A stretch of 64,000 nt of DNA from contig NZ_CP069004.1 in NCBI RefSeq assembly GCF_016801775.1, positions 3,596,001-3,660,000 on the forward strand. Direction: 5' to 3'. Made by a program: the position numbers and the translations under genes. Below the pieces are notes generated by a model, which was given only the letters and a program-made list of their open reading frames with translations, was not told the origin of the DNA and did not search any database. Shown in pieces: positions 35,490-45,479 of this stretch. Source of the stretch: Sulfitobacter mediterraneus. GTDB taxonomy: Bacteria > Pseudomonadota > Alphaproteobacteria > Rhodobacterales > Rhodobacteraceae. Positions within the stretch are counted from its first letter, which is position 1. Every line of letters starts with the position of its first letter.

Positions 35490-36986
35490 ATGGCCAAACC
35501 CAAAAAGACCCCACGCCCCAAGGCAGAAACGCCCAAAGGGTTCCGCGACTATTTCGGCAGCGAAGTCACACATCGCGCTGAAATGCTGTCCAAGATTGCG
35601 GCGGTCTATCATCGGTACGGCTTTGACGCCTTGGAAAGCTCCGGCGTCGAAACGGTTGAGGCATTGGGCAAGTTTCTGCCCGACGTGGATCGCCCGAACG
35701 AGGGGGTTTTTGCATGGCAGGAAGACGCGGATGCCGACAAACCCGGCGATTGGCTGGCCCTGCGCTATGACCTCACTGCGCCGCTGGCCCGCGTCTATGC
35801 GCAGCATCAAAACGATCTGCCCAAACCCTACCGCCGCTATGCGATGGGGCCGGTCTGGCGCAATGAAAAGCCGGGGCCGGGGCGGTTCCGCCAGTTTTAT
35901 CAATGTGATGCGGACACCGTTGGCGCACCTTCGGTGGCCGCCGATGCCGAGATCTGCGCGATGCTGGCCGATTGTCTTGAGGAAGTCGGGATCGAGCGCG
36001 GCGATTATGTGGTGCGCGTCAACAACCGTAAAGTGCTCAACGGCGTGATGGAAGTGGCAGGCCTTGCGGGCGATGACAAAGAGGCCGAACGCGGCATCGT
36101 GCTGCGCGCGATTGACAAGCTCGACCGGCTTGGCCCGGACGGCGTGCGTGCACTGATGGGCGAGGGCCGCAAGGACGAGAGCGGCGATTTCACCAAGGGT
36201 GCAGGACTGGATGATGCGCAGGCCGAGGTGGTCATGGGTTTCATGGACGCCAAGCGGCCCACCGGAGCCGAGACAGTTGCCCGCCTGCGTGAACTGGTCG
36301 AAGGATCGGCCATCGGGGCGCAAGGCGTCGATGAGTTGGAAATGATCGCCGATCTGCTGAGCGCAGGCGGCTACGGCCCCGACCGGATCGAGATTGACCC
36401 CTCCGTTGTGCGCGGCCTTGGCTATTACACCGGCCCTGTCTACGAGGCCGAATTAACCTTTGACATTCAGGATGAAAAGGGACGCACCCGCAACTTTGGC
36501 TCCGTCGCGGGGGGCGGGCGTTACGACGATCTGGTCAAACGCTTCACCGGTCAGGAAGTGCCTGCAACGGGCGTTTCCATCGGCGTGGACCGCCTGTTGG
36601 CCGCGCTGGATGCCAAGGGGCGTCTGGACAAAAAGGCAGATGGCCCGGTGGTTGTCACCGTGATGGATAAGGCCCGCATGGCCGATTATCAGACCATGGT
36701 GGCCGAGCTGCGGCAGGCGGGGATCCGCGCCGAGGTTTACCTTGGCAATCCCAAGAACTTCGGAAACCAGCTCAAATACGCCGACAAACGCGGCTCCCCT
36801 GTTGCGGTGATCGAAGGCGGGGACGAGCATGAAAAAGGCGTGGTGCAGATCAAGGATTTGATCCTTGGCGCCAAACTGGCCGAGAACGCCAGTCTGGAAG
36901 AATGGAAAGACCGCCCCAGCCAGTACGAAGTGCCGCGCGATCAGATGATTGCCAAGGTGCGCGAAATTCTGGATCTGCACAGCTGA
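35490..36986 (+). CDS. hisS: histidine-tRNA ligase
   Basis: 498 residues of class II synthetase type: motif 2 G-P-V-W-R-N-E-K with the R-Q-F-Y-Q-C-D strand, the HisA-type [12 protein letters not shown], motif 3 G-V-S-I-G-V-D-R, and a C-terminal anticodon-binding domain. It charges tRNA-His. Longer than E. coli HisS because of an insert typical of alphaproteobacteria. Its stop overlaps hisZ by one base, coupling the synthetase to the first enzyme of histidine synthesis. Confidence 0.95.
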   Translation: MAKPKKTPRPKAETPKGFRDYFGSEVTHRAEMLSKIAAVYHRYGFDALESSGVETVEALGKFLPDVDRPNEGVFAWQEDADADKPGDWLALRYDLTAPLARVYAQHQNDLPKPYRRYAMGPVWRNEKPGPGRFRQFYQCDADTVGAPSVAADAEICAMLADCLEEVGIERGDYVVRVNNRKVLNGVMEVAGLAGDDKEAERGIVLRAIDKLDRLGPDGVRALMGEGRKDESGDFTKGAGLDDAQAEVVMGFMDAKRPTGAETVARLRELVEGSAIGAQGVDELEMIADLLSAGGYGPDRIEIDPSVVRGLGYYTGPVYEAELTFDIQDEKGRTRNFGSVAGGGRYDDLVKRFTGQEVPATGVSIGVDRLLAALDAKGRLDKKADGPVVVTVMDKARMADYQTMVAELRQAGIRAEVYLGNPKNFGNQLKYADKRGSPVAVIEGGDEHEKGVVQIKDLILGAKLAENASLEEWKDRPSQYEVPRDQMIAKVREILDLHS

Positions 36987-38065
36987 TGCCGACCCGTTCT
37001 GAAACACTGGCCTGCGCTGCGGGTCTGCGGGCGATGTTCGAGGCACAGGGCGCAGCTTTGGTTGAACCACCGATCCTGCAACCCGCCGATACCCTGCTGG
37101 AACTTTACGGCGAGGATATCCGCGCCCGCGCCTATGTGACCTCCGACGCTTTGCGGGGCGAGCAGATGCTGCGCCCCGACTTCACCGTGCCGGTGGTGCA
37201 AATGCACATGAGCGAAGGCGCAGAACCGGCCCGCTATACCTACGCGGGCGAAGTTTTCCGGCGGCAGGAACATGACCCCAGCCGCGCCAATGAATATATT
37301 CAGGTTGGGTACGAGGTCTTTGACCGCGCCGATCCGGCCGCCGCGGATGCGGAGGTTTTTGCCTTGATCGCGGAAGGGCTGAAAGGCCTGCCCGTGGCAC
37401 CTGTCACGGGTGATATCGGCGTGCTGATGGCCGCGGTAGAGGGGCTGAATACCACCGCGCGGCGCAAACATGCCCTGATGCGGCACATCTGGCGGCCGCG
37501 CCGCTTTCGTGGATTGCTCGAACGGTTTGCAGGCCGCACGCCGGTGCCGCCCTCCCGCGCCGCGCTTCTGGCCGGAAAGGCCCCGAAAGGCGGGCCGCTT
37601 GTGGGGTTGCGCAGCGCCGCAGAGATTGACGCCCGCGTCGCCGCCCTGCGCGAGGACGCCGCCGCCCCTGCGATTTCAGCCCGCGATGTGGACCTGATCG
37701 AAGTGCTGCTTGAAGTGCGCGAAACCATGCCCAACGCCCTCAGCCGCCTGCATGATCTGGCGGTGGATCTGCCCTCCATCGCGCCGGCTGTGGCGCGGGT
37801 GGCTGCGCGGGAAAAGGCACTGCAGGCCCGCGGTGTGAACACCGGTGATCTGATCTTCGAGGCCAGCTATGGCCGCGCCTCGATGGAGTATTACGACGGC
37901 TTTGTCTTTGGGTTCCGCGCCGAGGCCCGACCCGATTTGCCTGCGATTGCCAGCGGCGGACGCTATGACGCGCTGACCCGGCAATTGGGGCAGGGCGACG
38001 AGATCCCCGCCGTCGGCGGCGTGATGCGCCCCGGATTGATGCTGCAACTGGAGGGCAAGGCATGA
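36986..38065 (+). CDS. hisZ: ATP phosphoribosyltransferase regulatory subunit
   Basis: 359 residues, a HisS-like catalytic-fold paralogue without anticodon domain. Seen are L-R-P-D-F-T-V-P-V-V, Y-A-G-E-V-F-R-R-Q, and the C-terminal A-S-G-G-R-Y-D. HisZ joins short-form HisG into a hetero-octamer and confers histidine feedback. The ATG at 36986 overlaps the hisS stop (TGATG); downstream it overlaps hisG by four bases. Confidence 0.93.
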   Translation: MPTRSETLACAAGLRAMFEAQGAALVEPPILQPADTLLELYGEDIRARAYVTSDALRGEQMLRPDFTVPVVQMHMSEGAEPARYTYAGEVFRRQEHDPSRANEYIQVGYEVFDRADPAAADAEVFALIAEGLKGLPVAPVTGDIGVLMAAVEGLNTTARRKHALMRHIWRPRRFRGLLERFAGRTPVPPSRAALLAGKAPKGGPLVGLRSAAEIDARVAALREDAAAPAISARDVDLIEVLLEVRETMPNALSRLHDLAVDLPSIAPAVARVAAREKALQARGVNTGDLIFEASYGRASMEYYDGFVFGFRAEARPDLPAIASGGRYDALTRQLGQGDEIPAVGGVMRPGLMLQLEGKA

Positions 38066-38751
38066 CGCTGAAACTTGGCGTGCCGTCCAAGGGGCGGCTG
38101 ATGGAAAAGACCTTTGAATGGTTCGGCGCGCGCGGCATCACCCTGCAGCGCACCGGCAACGAACGGGAATATGCGGGCGCGGTTGACGGCATCGACAACG
38201 TCAGCCTGATTTTGCTGTCCGCCGGGGAAATCCCCCGCGAACTGGCCGCAGGGCGCATTCATCTGGGCGTGACCGGCACCGATCTGGTACGCGAAAAACT
38301 GGCGCTTTGGGACCAATTGGTCGAACCGATGGAGGAGCTGCAGTTTGGCCATGCCGATCTGATCATCGCGGTGCCGCAGGCATGGATCGATGTGGACACG
38401 CTGGATGATCTGGACGCCGCCGCCGCGGCCTTCCGCCAGCATCACGGGTTCCGGATGCGCATCGCGACCAAATATCACCGGCTGGTGCGGGATTTCCTGC
38501 GCAGCGGCGGCGTGGCCGATTATGCACTGGTCGACAGCCAGGGCGCGACCGAAGGCACCGTGAAAAACGAAACCGCCGAGGCCGTGGCGGATATCACCTC
38601 AAGCGGCGAAACCCTGCGGGCCAACCATCTGAAAATCCTTAGCGATGGATTGGTCTTGCAGTCACAAGCCACCCTCTGGCGCAGCCGTGTGGCGGAGATG
38701 AGCGATCTCGATCGCAAAACCCTTGGCGAGATCAATCGCCGTTTGGGGTGA
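38062..38751 (+). CDS. hisG: ATP phosphoribosyltransferase, short form
   Basis: 229 residues, the short HisG lacking the C-terminal regulatory domain, which fits the adjacent hisZ. Start L-K-L-G-V-P-S-K-G-R-L and the family's V-A-D-I-T-S-S-G-E-T-L-R-A-N are intact. It catalyses the first step of histidine biosynthesis, joining ATP and PRPP. Last gene of the hisS-hisZ-hisG unit and followed by a repeat module at 38764. Confidence 0.95.
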   Translation: MTLKLGVPSKGRLMEKTFEWFGARGITLQRTGNEREYAGAVDGIDNVSLILLSAGEIPRELAAGRIHLGVTGTDLVREKLALWDQLVEPMEELQFGHADLIIAVPQAWIDVDTLDDLDAAAAAFRQHHGFRMRIATKYHRLVRDFLRSGGVADYALVDSQGATEGTVKNETAEAVADITSSGETLRANHLKILSDGLVLQSQATLWRSRVAEMSDLDRKTLGEINRRLG

Positions 38752-38763
38752 GGTGACGTTGAA

Positions 38764-38808
38764 CCGGGGGCCAGCCCCCGGACCCCCGGAATATTTAGGG
38801 CCAAAAAG
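38764..38808 (+). repeat. gene-end module: GC hairpin plus TTTAGGGCCA core (copy A)
   Basis: CCGGGGG-CCAG-CCCCCGG (38764-38781) is followed by ACCCCC and then GGAATATTTAGGGCCA (38788-38803) with a run of A. It lies 12 nt after the hisG stop. The same module appears after gap and the MarR-like gene (54447-54570) and before lysA (59164). A transcription-termination or mRNA-processing role is likely. Confidence 0.75.
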
Positions 38809-38836
38809 GGGGAAGTGGTGGCGCTATTCAAACGGC

Positions 38837-39268
38837 TCAGAGCACGCCAATTTCCGCAAGAGCCTGATTGAGCTCCACCGGCAAAGCCTCTTCGTTTTCA
38901 CGGCCCTCTGGCAGGTCGGGCGGCGCGTCGTCAGGCGCAAGGTAACGCCAGCCCTGAAACGGGCGGCGCAGGCTGCTTTGGGTGCGGACCAGTTTCGGCT
39001 CCAACACGATTGCGCAGCGGCGGATGCCGTCCGATCCGATCTGTTCATCAAGCCGCAGAATACGCTGGCGGCATTGAATTGCGCCCTTGATCACCCAGAA
39101 GATCGAGCCGCCATTGAGAATCTCGGCCTCGCGTTTGGGCCACATACGCGTCACATGCCGTGGCAGTCCATCGGCGGTTTGCGCCCGTTTTGTGGCATGC
39201 CATTCGGCAAGCCCGTCGACGGACTCCGTTCCAACGGAAAGCTTGATCAGGTGCACGGTTGAGGTCAT
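38837..39268 (-). CDS. DUF1489 family protein
   Basis: 143 residues matching DUF1489, a family restricted mainly to alphaproteobacteria: H-L-I-K-L-S-V-G near the start, T-R-M-W-P-K-R, W-V-I-K-G-A-I-Q-C-R-Q-R-I-L, and the end motif R-R-P-F-Q-G-W-R-Y-L. No function is known. It converges on hisG and is divergent from nrdJ. Confidence 0.87.
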   Translation of the reverse strand: MTSTVHLIKLSVGTESVDGLAEWHATKRAQTADGLPRHVTRMWPKREAEILNGGSIFWVIKGAIQCRQRILRLDEQIGSDGIRRCAIVLEPKLVRTQSSLRRPFQGWRYLAPDDAPPDLPEGRENEEALPVELNQALAEIGVL

Positions 39269-39322
39269 GAGGTTTCATCGCATTTAATGGATTTGAGGAC
39301 AAGGGCCATTGCATCACGTTTT

Positions 39323-39368
39323 ACCTGATATTGTTGTTGCGCCGCCAAATGTCACAACATATAGAAAT
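39323..39368. promoter_or_regulatory. nrdJ: possible pair of degenerate NrdR-box-like sites upstream of nrdJ
   Basis: Two ATAT-centred sites, at about 39323-39336 and 39354-39368, have their centres 31 bases apart, close to three helical turns. This is the usual arrangement of NrdR boxes before ribonucleotide reductase genes. Each matches only partly, mainly the left ACA half of the second site, so the call is weak. No cobalamin riboswitch core was recognised in the leader. Confidence 0.25.
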
Positions 39369-39461
39369 CGTCCGGCCTGCTGAAATCACCCGTTTCAGAA
39401 TCCCGCCGCCCCGCCTAAGATAAAGATCTTCCTGCCAATGCCTGCTCAGAAAGCCCCTGCT

Positions 39462-41729
39462 ATGACCCGTTTTGCCGCCCCGATTGCCGAACAAATCTGG
39501 GATATGAAATACCGTTTCAAAGCGGCCGATGGCACCCTCAAGGATGCCACTGTCGAGGACAGCTGGCGGCGCATTGCGCGGGATCTGGCGCGGGTCGAAG
39601 AGGATGCCCCGCTTTGGGAAGATCGGTTCTATTCCGCCCTTGAAGATTTCAAATACCTGCCCGCAGGCCGCATCACTGCCGGGGCAGGTACCGCGCGGCG
39701 CGTGACCCTGTTCAACTGCTTTGTCATGGGCACCGTGCCCGACAGCATGAGCGGCATTTTTGATATGCTCAAAGAGGCCGCGCTGACCATGCAGCAGGGC
39801 GGCGGTATCGGGTATGATTTTTCTACCATCCGCCCCAAGGGCGCGGATGTTCTGGGGGTGTCGGCCGATGCCTCCGGCCCGCTGAGTTTCATGGATGTCT
39901 GGGATGCGATGTGCCGCACGATCATGTCTGCCGGCTCCCGCCGCGGCGCGATGATGGCGACGATGCGCTGCGATCACCCCGATATCGAGGATTTCATCAC
40001 AGCCAAATCCGATCCGGCCCGCCTGCGCATGTTCAACATGTCGGTGCTGGTGACCGATGATTTCATGGAAGCGGTCAAGGCTGACGGATCCTGGGAACTG
40101 ACGTTCAATGACCGGATCTATCACACGGTGCAGGCCCGCGATCTGTGGAACAAGATCATGCAGGCCACCTATGATTATGCCGAACCGGGGGTGATTTTCA
40201 TCGACCGGATCAATGCCGCCAACAATCTCAGCTATTGTGAAACCATTGCCGCCACCAACCCCTGCGGCGAACAGCCCCTGCCGCCCTATGGGGCATGTCT
40301 GCTCGGCTCTATCAATCTGGCGCGTCTGGTGTCGGACCCCTTTGGCGATGACAGCCAGCTGGACGAGGCCGCGCTGCAAGAGCTGGTCGCAACTGCCGTG
40401 CGGATGATGGACAACGTGGTGGATGTGTCGAAATTCCCGCTGGAGGCCCAGGCCCGCGAAGCGCAGGCCAAGCGCCGGATCGGCCTTGGCGTGACGGGCC
40501 TTGCCGACGCGCTTTTGATGGTTGGCCAACGCTACGGCTCTGACGAGGCGGCGACACAAACCGAAAGCTGGCTCAAGGCGATTGCGCGGGCGGCCTATCT
40601 GGCCTCTGTCGATCTGGCCAAGGAAAAGGGCGCTTTCCCGCTGTTTGATGCCGAGGCCTATCTGGCGTCCGGCACCATGCAGCAGATGGACGAAGACGTG
40701 CGCGACGCGATCCGCGAACACGGCATCCGCAACGCGCTTTTGACCTCCATCGCGCCGACCGGCACAATCAGCCTTTACGCAGGCAACGTCAGCTCAGGGA
40801 TCGAGCCGGTCTTTGCCTATGCTTACACCCGTAAAGTGCTGCAAAAGGATGGCTCGCGCACCGAGGAAGAGGTGGTGGATTACGCCGTGCAGATGTGGCG
40901 CGACCTGAAGGGGGATGCGCCGTTGCCCGATTATTTCGTAAATGCCCAGACCCTCGCCCCCGCCGATCACGTCAAGATGCAGGCGGCAGCGCAGAAATGG
41001 GTCGACAGCTCCATCTCCAAGACCATCAACTGCCCCGAAGACATTGATTTTGACGCCTTCAAGGATGTCTACATGCAGGCTTGGGACAGCGGCTGTAAGG
41101 GCTGCACCACCTACCGGCCCAATGACGTGACCGGATCGGTGCTGAGTGTGAGCGAAGACACCAAGGCCGACAAACCCGTGCCCGTCGATGAGGGCGGCGA
41201 GGTGGTCTATATGTCCGAACCGCTGGACCGTCCGGCGGATCTGGAAGGCAACACCTACAAGGTCAAATGGCCCGACAGCGAACATGCGATCTATATCACA
41301 ATCAACGACATCGTGCTGAATGGACACCGCCGCCCCTTCGAGGTTTTCATCAACTCCAAGAACATGGAACATTTTGCCTGGACGGTTGCGCTCACGCGGA
41401 TGATCTCTGCGGTGTTCCGGCGTGGCGGTGATGTGTCCTTTGTGGTTGAGGAACTCAAAGCGGTATTCGATCCGCGCGGCGGGGCATGGATGCAGGGCAA
41501 ATACATCCCCTCGATCCTCGCGGCCATTGGCGGCGTCATCGAACAGCATATGATAGCCACAGGCTTCATCGCGGGCGAGGGCATGGGGCTGAAAAACGAT
41601 CCCAAAGCGCAGGTCGTCGGCCTTGACACCCCGCGCGGCAAATCCTGCCCTTCCTGCGGCCAATACGACCTGCGCATGGTCGAAGGCTGCATGACCTGCG
41701 CCTCCTGCGGGCACAGCAAATGCGGCTGA
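39462..41729 (+). CDS. nrdJ: class II vitamin B12-dependent ribonucleotide reductase
   Basis: About 755 residues from the ATG at 39462 (M-T-R-F-A-A-P-I); an ATG at 39438 would add eight residues. Core motifs: F-N-C-F-V-M-G, N-P-C-G-E-Q-P-L-P-P-Y-G-A-C-L-L-G-S-I-N-L with the active-site Cys/Glu, and A-P-T-G-T-I-S. The C terminus has a four-Cys zinc-like tail, C-P-S-C-G ... C-A-S-C-G-H-S-K-C-G. It reduces ribonucleotides using adenosylcobalamin, independent of oxygen, supplying dNTPs. Confidence 0.94.
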   Translation: MTRFAAPIAEQIWDMKYRFKAADGTLKDATVEDSWRRIARDLARVEEDAPLWEDRFYSALEDFKYLPAGRITAGAGTARRVTLFNCFVMGTVPDSMSGIFDMLKEAALTMQQGGGIGYDFSTIRPKGADVLGVSADASGPLSFMDVWDAMCRTIMSAGSRRGAMMATMRCDHPDIEDFITAKSDPARLRMFNMSVLVTDDFMEAVKADGSWELTFNDRIYHTVQARDLWNKIMQATYDYAEPGVIFIDRINAANNLSYCETIAATNPCGEQPLPPYGACLLGSINLARLVSDPFGDDSQLDEAALQELVATAVRMMDNVVDVSKFPLEAQAREAQAKRRIGLGVTGLADALLMVGQRYGSDEAATQTESWLKAIARAAYLASVDLAKEKGAFPLFDAEAYLASGTMQQMDEDVRDAIREHGIRNALLTSIAPTGTISLYAGNVSSGIEPVFAYAYTRKVLQKDGSRTEEEVVDYAVQMWRDLKGDAPLPDYFVNAQTLAPADHVKMQAAAQKWVDSSISKTINCPEDIDFDAFKDVYMQAWDSGCKGCTTYRPNDVTGSVLSVSEDTKADKPVPVDEGGEVVYMSEPLDRPADLEGNTYKVKWPDSEHAIYITINDIVLNGHRRPFEVFINSKNMEHFAWTVALTRMISAVFRRGGDVSFVVEELKAVFDPRGGAWMQGKYIPSILAAIGGVIEQHMIATGFIAGEGMGLKNDPKAQVVGLDTPRGKSCPSCGQYDLRMVEGCMTCASCGHSKCG

Positions 41730-41754
41730 GCTAAGGCCGATTTACCCTTTTGGA

Positions 41755-43602
41755 TCAGGATAAATCTGTTCCGAAGGGGTTCTCGACCAAACCAACAACT
41801 TGGATCAACATCTCGCCGCTGCCATCGGTTGAGACAGCATCCTCATAGGCAGCTTCTACGGCCAATTGTGCTGCTGTTCGGCTTTCTATACTTCCGTCAA
41901 ACAGGTTCATCACATCGTTGGCGGTTGTCACATCACTCATCCCCAATAGGGCGCCATAATATACGCCAATATCGGTCTTACTGTCCAAGAATGCGCGGTC
42001 CGCATTTTGTTGCTGGGTGAAATCAGCGCTCGCGTCTGCAGGGGGTTCGGCGCGGGCTCCTGCCAGAAAACTGCGAATGAACTGGCCTTGGGTGACCGCG
42101 CCGCCGTCTATGGCATCGGCCCAGAATGAGCGGCCTTCATCGTCCGGCCCACGCCCAAGGACATTGCCATACACCGCGGTGACAAATGCTTCCGTATCCA
42201 TCTGTTGACCATAAAGGGCGCGTGTCTCGGGCTGATCGAAAAAGAAATCCGCCGCCTGATCCAAAGCCGTCCCATTGACCAGTGCCCTTGCCCAAAAGTT
42301 TAGGCCTTCGGCATCTGGGGCCCGGTCGAAATAGGCGATGTACAGCTCGACCAACTCAAGAAAATCTGCGGCAGAAATGTCAGCTTCATCGAGATAGATC
42401 TGCCCGTCGCCAACAAGATCCCAGTCCCGATCGGCAAACCGCAACAGGTTTGTTCCGCCCGTGTCGGTTCCTTCTGCGCCTGTACGGTCAACGATGAATA
42501 CCTCGCTCGCCTCCATATCCACTTTGATCGTGAACTGGGTCGAGGCACCATCATAGAGCGCGATATCAAACCCATATCCACCAAGATAGAAATCGTCCCC
42601 AGCGCCGCCCTTGATGGTGTCAGAACCATCATCACCATAAAGGGTATCGTTTCCCGCCGCACCTTGGATCAGGTCATCAAAAACGGTCCCTACTATCTCT
42701 TCGATATTTTGGAACTGTTGGGTAAACTCTTGGCCGCCTACATTTCCGTGCGTCAGGCCAGTGACCGCGTTGATATCCAGACCACTGTCGAAAGCGCCGA
42801 AATAGTAAAGCAGTTTGTCATGTCCAGCACCTCCATCAATGGTGTCATGGCCAATGCTTGGGAAAATCCGGTCATCACCCGCAAGCCCGAAAAGCATATC
42901 ATTACCTTCAACACCGGACAGGGTATTGTCGTTCTCATCGCCGGTCAAAGTATCGTCAAACAAACTGCCCTGGAGGCTTTCAAAACTCTGAAAATGATGA
43001 AGATAGGTTTCAAACCCGACTTGCACCATTGCTGTGGCCGTTCCGAAATCGGCAGTGATCCCGGCCTGAAATAGGGGTTGCCCATTACGAAAAGTGTCGA
43101 AACGCAGCCAATCTATTCCATCGCCGCCATCGAGTGTTGCATTTCCCAGATCTGCATAGACCCGATCGTCGCCAGCGCCTGCATCTACAAAATCGTTTCC
43201 TGAACCAATGAAAATCAAATCATCGCCGCCAAGCCCAAAAACTTGATCGTTCCCGCCGAGGCCCTGAAACTCGTTTGACTGATCATCACCAGTGAGCGTG
43301 TCATCTCCCGCGCTGCCAGAGATGTTCTCAATCTGTAAAAGTTGATGGTGCCGTATTCCGTCAGACGTTATCGCGCGCGCATCCCCATTCATCAGATTGG
43401 CGGTTACGCCACGATAAAAAATCGGCTGGCCATTGAAGGTGGTGTCGAAATTGGCCCAATCAACGCCTTCACCGCCAGACAATGTATCAAAACCTAGACC
43501 AGCATAAAGAGTATCATTCCCGGCAAGGCCGCGGATCTCGTCACCTGTAAAATCAACTGGAAAAAGGGTATCATCCCCTGCGGTGCCTTCAACTATTGGC
43601 AT
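41755..43602 (-). CDS. RTX (haemolysin-type calcium-binding) protein with C-terminal DUF4214
   Basis: 615 residues. Residues 1-380 contain scattered RTX nonapeptides (G-G-N-D-Q-V-F-G-L-G-G-D-D, G-A-G-D-D-R-V-Y, G-D-D-G-S-D-T-I-K-G-G-A-G-D-D) spaced by longer beta-strand segments. The C-terminal ~200 residues carry DUF4214-type repeats (Y-I-A-Y-F-D-R-A-P-D-A-E-G-L-N-F-W and V-Y-G-N-V-L-G-R-G-P-D-D-E-G-R-S-F-W). Such proteins are calcium-binding and secreted by type I systems without a cleaved signal. No ABC/MFP/TolC secretion genes adjoin. Start ATG 43602 has GGAG upstream. The gene and its upstream region look less GC-rich than neighbours, consistent with later acquisition. Confidence 0.88.
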   Translation of the reverse strand: MPIVEGTAGDDTLFPVDFTGDEIRGLAGNDTLYAGLGFDTLSGGEGVDWANFDTTFNGQPIFYRGVTANLMNGDARAITSDGIRHHQLLQIENISGSAGDDTLTGDDQSNEFQGLGGNDQVFGLGGDDLIFIGSGNDFVDAGAGDDRVYADLGNATLDGGDGIDWLRFDTFRNGQPLFQAGITADFGTATAMVQVGFETYLHHFQSFESLQGSLFDDTLTGDENDNTLSGVEGNDMLFGLAGDDRIFPSIGHDTIDGGAGHDKLLYYFGAFDSGLDINAVTGLTHGNVGGQEFTQQFQNIEEIVGTVFDDLIQGAAGNDTLYGDDGSDTIKGGAGDDFYLGGYGFDIALYDGASTQFTIKVDMEASEVFIVDRTGAEGTDTGGTNLLRFADRDWDLVGDGQIYLDEADISAADFLELVELYIAYFDRAPDAEGLNFWARALVNGTALDQAADFFFDQPETRALYGQQMDTEAFVTAVYGNVLGRGPDDEGRSFWADAIDGGAVTQGQFIRSFLAGARAEPPADASADFTQQQNADRAFLDSKTDIGVYYGALLGMSDVTTANDVMNLFDGSIESRTAAQLAVEAAYEDAVSTDGSGEMLIQVVGLVENPFGTDLS

Positions 43603-43793
43603 TTTTGCTCTCCTGCAAAATGGCTTGCGATTCAAAATGGTAAAGCTATGGGGGAATGGTATTTACCTTTTAGGGAAAACTCCACAACTTAATCACCCCC
43701 TGATTGCTTTGTTGCAGCTCGACTTTTCATTTCCGTGTAAATCAGATTTGAATGGCAACAAAGACGTCGGCACTCCGCTGGAAGGGGAAAATC

Positions 43794-45410
43794 ATGACCA
43801 CAACCACTACGCTGGACGGCACCTATGATTACATCATCATCGGCGCGGGCACGGCGGGTTGTGTTCTGGCCAATCGCTTGACCGAAGACCCCAATACCCG
43901 CGTTTTGCTGCTGGAGGCGGGCGGCAAGGACAATTACCACTGGGTCAAAATTCCGGTCGGCTATCTTTATTGTATCGGCAATCCGCGCACCGACTGGATG
44001 ATGAAAACCGCGGCAGAACCGGGGTTGAACGGGCGGTCTTTGGTCTATCCGCGCGGCAAGGTTCTGGGCGGCTGCACCTCGGTCAATGGCATGATCTACA
44101 TGCGCGGGCAGGCGGCGGATTATGATCACTGGCGGCAGCTCGGCAATACCGGTTGGGGCTGGGAGGATGTGCTGCCCTATTTTCTTAAGTCCGAGGATCA
44201 CCACGGCGGGCCTTCGCAGATGCACAGCGCCGGCGGCGAATGGAAGGTCACGACCCAGAGGCTCAGCTGGGACATTCTGGAGGCGGTGCAGGAGGGCGCC
44301 AAGGAATTTGGCATTCACCCCCGCGCCGATTTCAACGATGGCAACAACGAGGGGTCCGGTTTTTTCGAGGTCAACCAAAAGGCTGGCGTCCGGTGGAGCA
44401 CGGCAACAGGCTTCCTGCGCCCGGCGATGAAACGGCCCAACCTGCGGGTGCTGACCCATGCCCATACCGAAACCCTGATTCTTGAAGGCAAAACCGTCAA
44501 AGGGGTGCGGTACAACCGGCGCGGCCAAAGCTATGAGGCCCATTGCACCGCCGAGGTGCTGCTGGCGGCAGGGGCGATCAACTCACCCAAGATTCTGGAG
44601 CATTCCGGCATTGGCCAACCCGATCACATCGCGGGGCTGGGCCTGACGCCCAAACATGACCTGCAAGGGGTGGGCGAGAACCTGCAAGACCATTTGCAAA
44701 TCCGCACCGTTTACAAGGTCAGCAATGCCAAGACATTGAACACAATGGCCAATTCCCTGTTGGGCAAGGCCCGGCTTGGCTTGCAATATCTCACCACGCA
44801 AAGCGGCCCGCTGTCCATGGCACCCAGCCAGTTTGGCATGTTCACCAAATCCGACCCCGCGCTGGAAACGCCGGATCTGGAATACCATGTACAGCCCTTG
44901 TCGACCGACCGCCTTGGCGATCCGCTGCATCCGTTTCCGGCGATCACGGTTTCAGTCTGCAACCTGCGCCCCGACAGCATCGGCAGTTGTCACGCGAGCT
45001 CAACGGACAGCGCCCAGCAACCGCATATCAAGCTCAACTACCTCTCGGCCCCGCGTGACAAGCAGGTTGCTGTGGCCTCGATCAAACAGGCCCGCAAGAT
45101 CATGACCGCCGCCGCGCTGAAACCCTACAGCCCGCAAGAAATCCTCCCCGGCCCCGATCATCAAAGCGATGCGGCGCTGGTCGAACAGGCGGGCAATATC
45201 GCCACCACTATTTTTCACCCGGTTGGCACCTGCAAGATGGGTGCGGATGAAAACGCCGTGGTCGGCACCGACCTGCGGGTGCATGGGCTCAGCGGGCTGC
45301 GGGTCATCGACGCCTCGGTTATGCCGCGCATCGTGTCAGGCAATACCGCATCGCCCGTGGTTATGATCGCCGAAAAGGCCGCCGACATGATCCGCGCCGC
45401 CGCAGGGTAG
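43794..45410 (+). CDS. GMC-family FAD oxidoreductase (choline/alcohol dehydrogenase-like)
   Basis: 538 residues with the GMC pattern: Y-I-I-I-G-A-G-T-A-G-C-V-L-A-N-R-L at the N terminus, G-R-G/P-R-G-K-V-L-G-G-C-T-S-V-N-G-M-I-Y-M-R signature, A-G-A-I-N-S-P-K-I-L-E-H-S-G-I-G, and C-terminal F-H-P-V-G-T-C-K-M-G with the catalytic His plus S-G-N-T-A-S-P. It oxidises an alcohol to an aldehyde. No betB or betI is adjacent, so choline is only one possible substrate. ATG 43794 has GAAGGGG upstream. Followed by a DUF2461 gene 69 nt on. Confidence 0.9.
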   Translation: MTTTTTLDGTYDYIIIGAGTAGCVLANRLTEDPNTRVLLLEAGGKDNYHWVKIPVGYLYCIGNPRTDWMMKTAAEPGLNGRSLVYPRGKVLGGCTSVNGMIYMRGQAADYDHWRQLGNTGWGWEDVLPYFLKSEDHHGGPSQMHSAGGEWKVTTQRLSWDILEAVQEGAKEFGIHPRADFNDGNNEGSGFFEVNQKAGVRWSTATGFLRPAMKRPNLRVLTHAHTETLILEGKTVKGVRYNRRGQSYEAHCTAEVLLAAGAINSPKILEHSGIGQPDHIAGLGLTPKHDLQGVGENLQDHLQIRTVYKVSNAKTLNTMANSLLGKARLGLQYLTTQSGPLSMAPSQFGMFTKSDPALETPDLEYHVQPLSTDRLGDPLHPFPAITVSVCNLRPDSIGSCHASSTDSAQQPHIKLNYLSAPRDKQVAVASIKQARKIMTAAALKPYSPQEILPGPDHQSDAALVEQAGNIATTIFHPVGTCKMGADENAVVGTDLRVHGLSGLRVIDASVMPRIVSGNTASPVVMIAEKAADMIRAAAG

Positions 45411-45479
45411 CACTTCGCTGTATTCAACCGCGCTTGCGGCCCTATACTGGCGGCATCACTGATTGTTCAGGGGGATCAC

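Noticed and set aside
39269..39461. Cobalamin riboswitch before the B12-dependent reductase
   Set aside because: No B12-box-like core or the expected multi-helix layout could be found in the 193-nt leader; only a short CTGAAA/TTTCAG hairpin.
39321..40721. 466-codon minus-strand frame opposite nrdJ
   Set aside because: No recognised family; nrdJ on the other strand is unambiguous.
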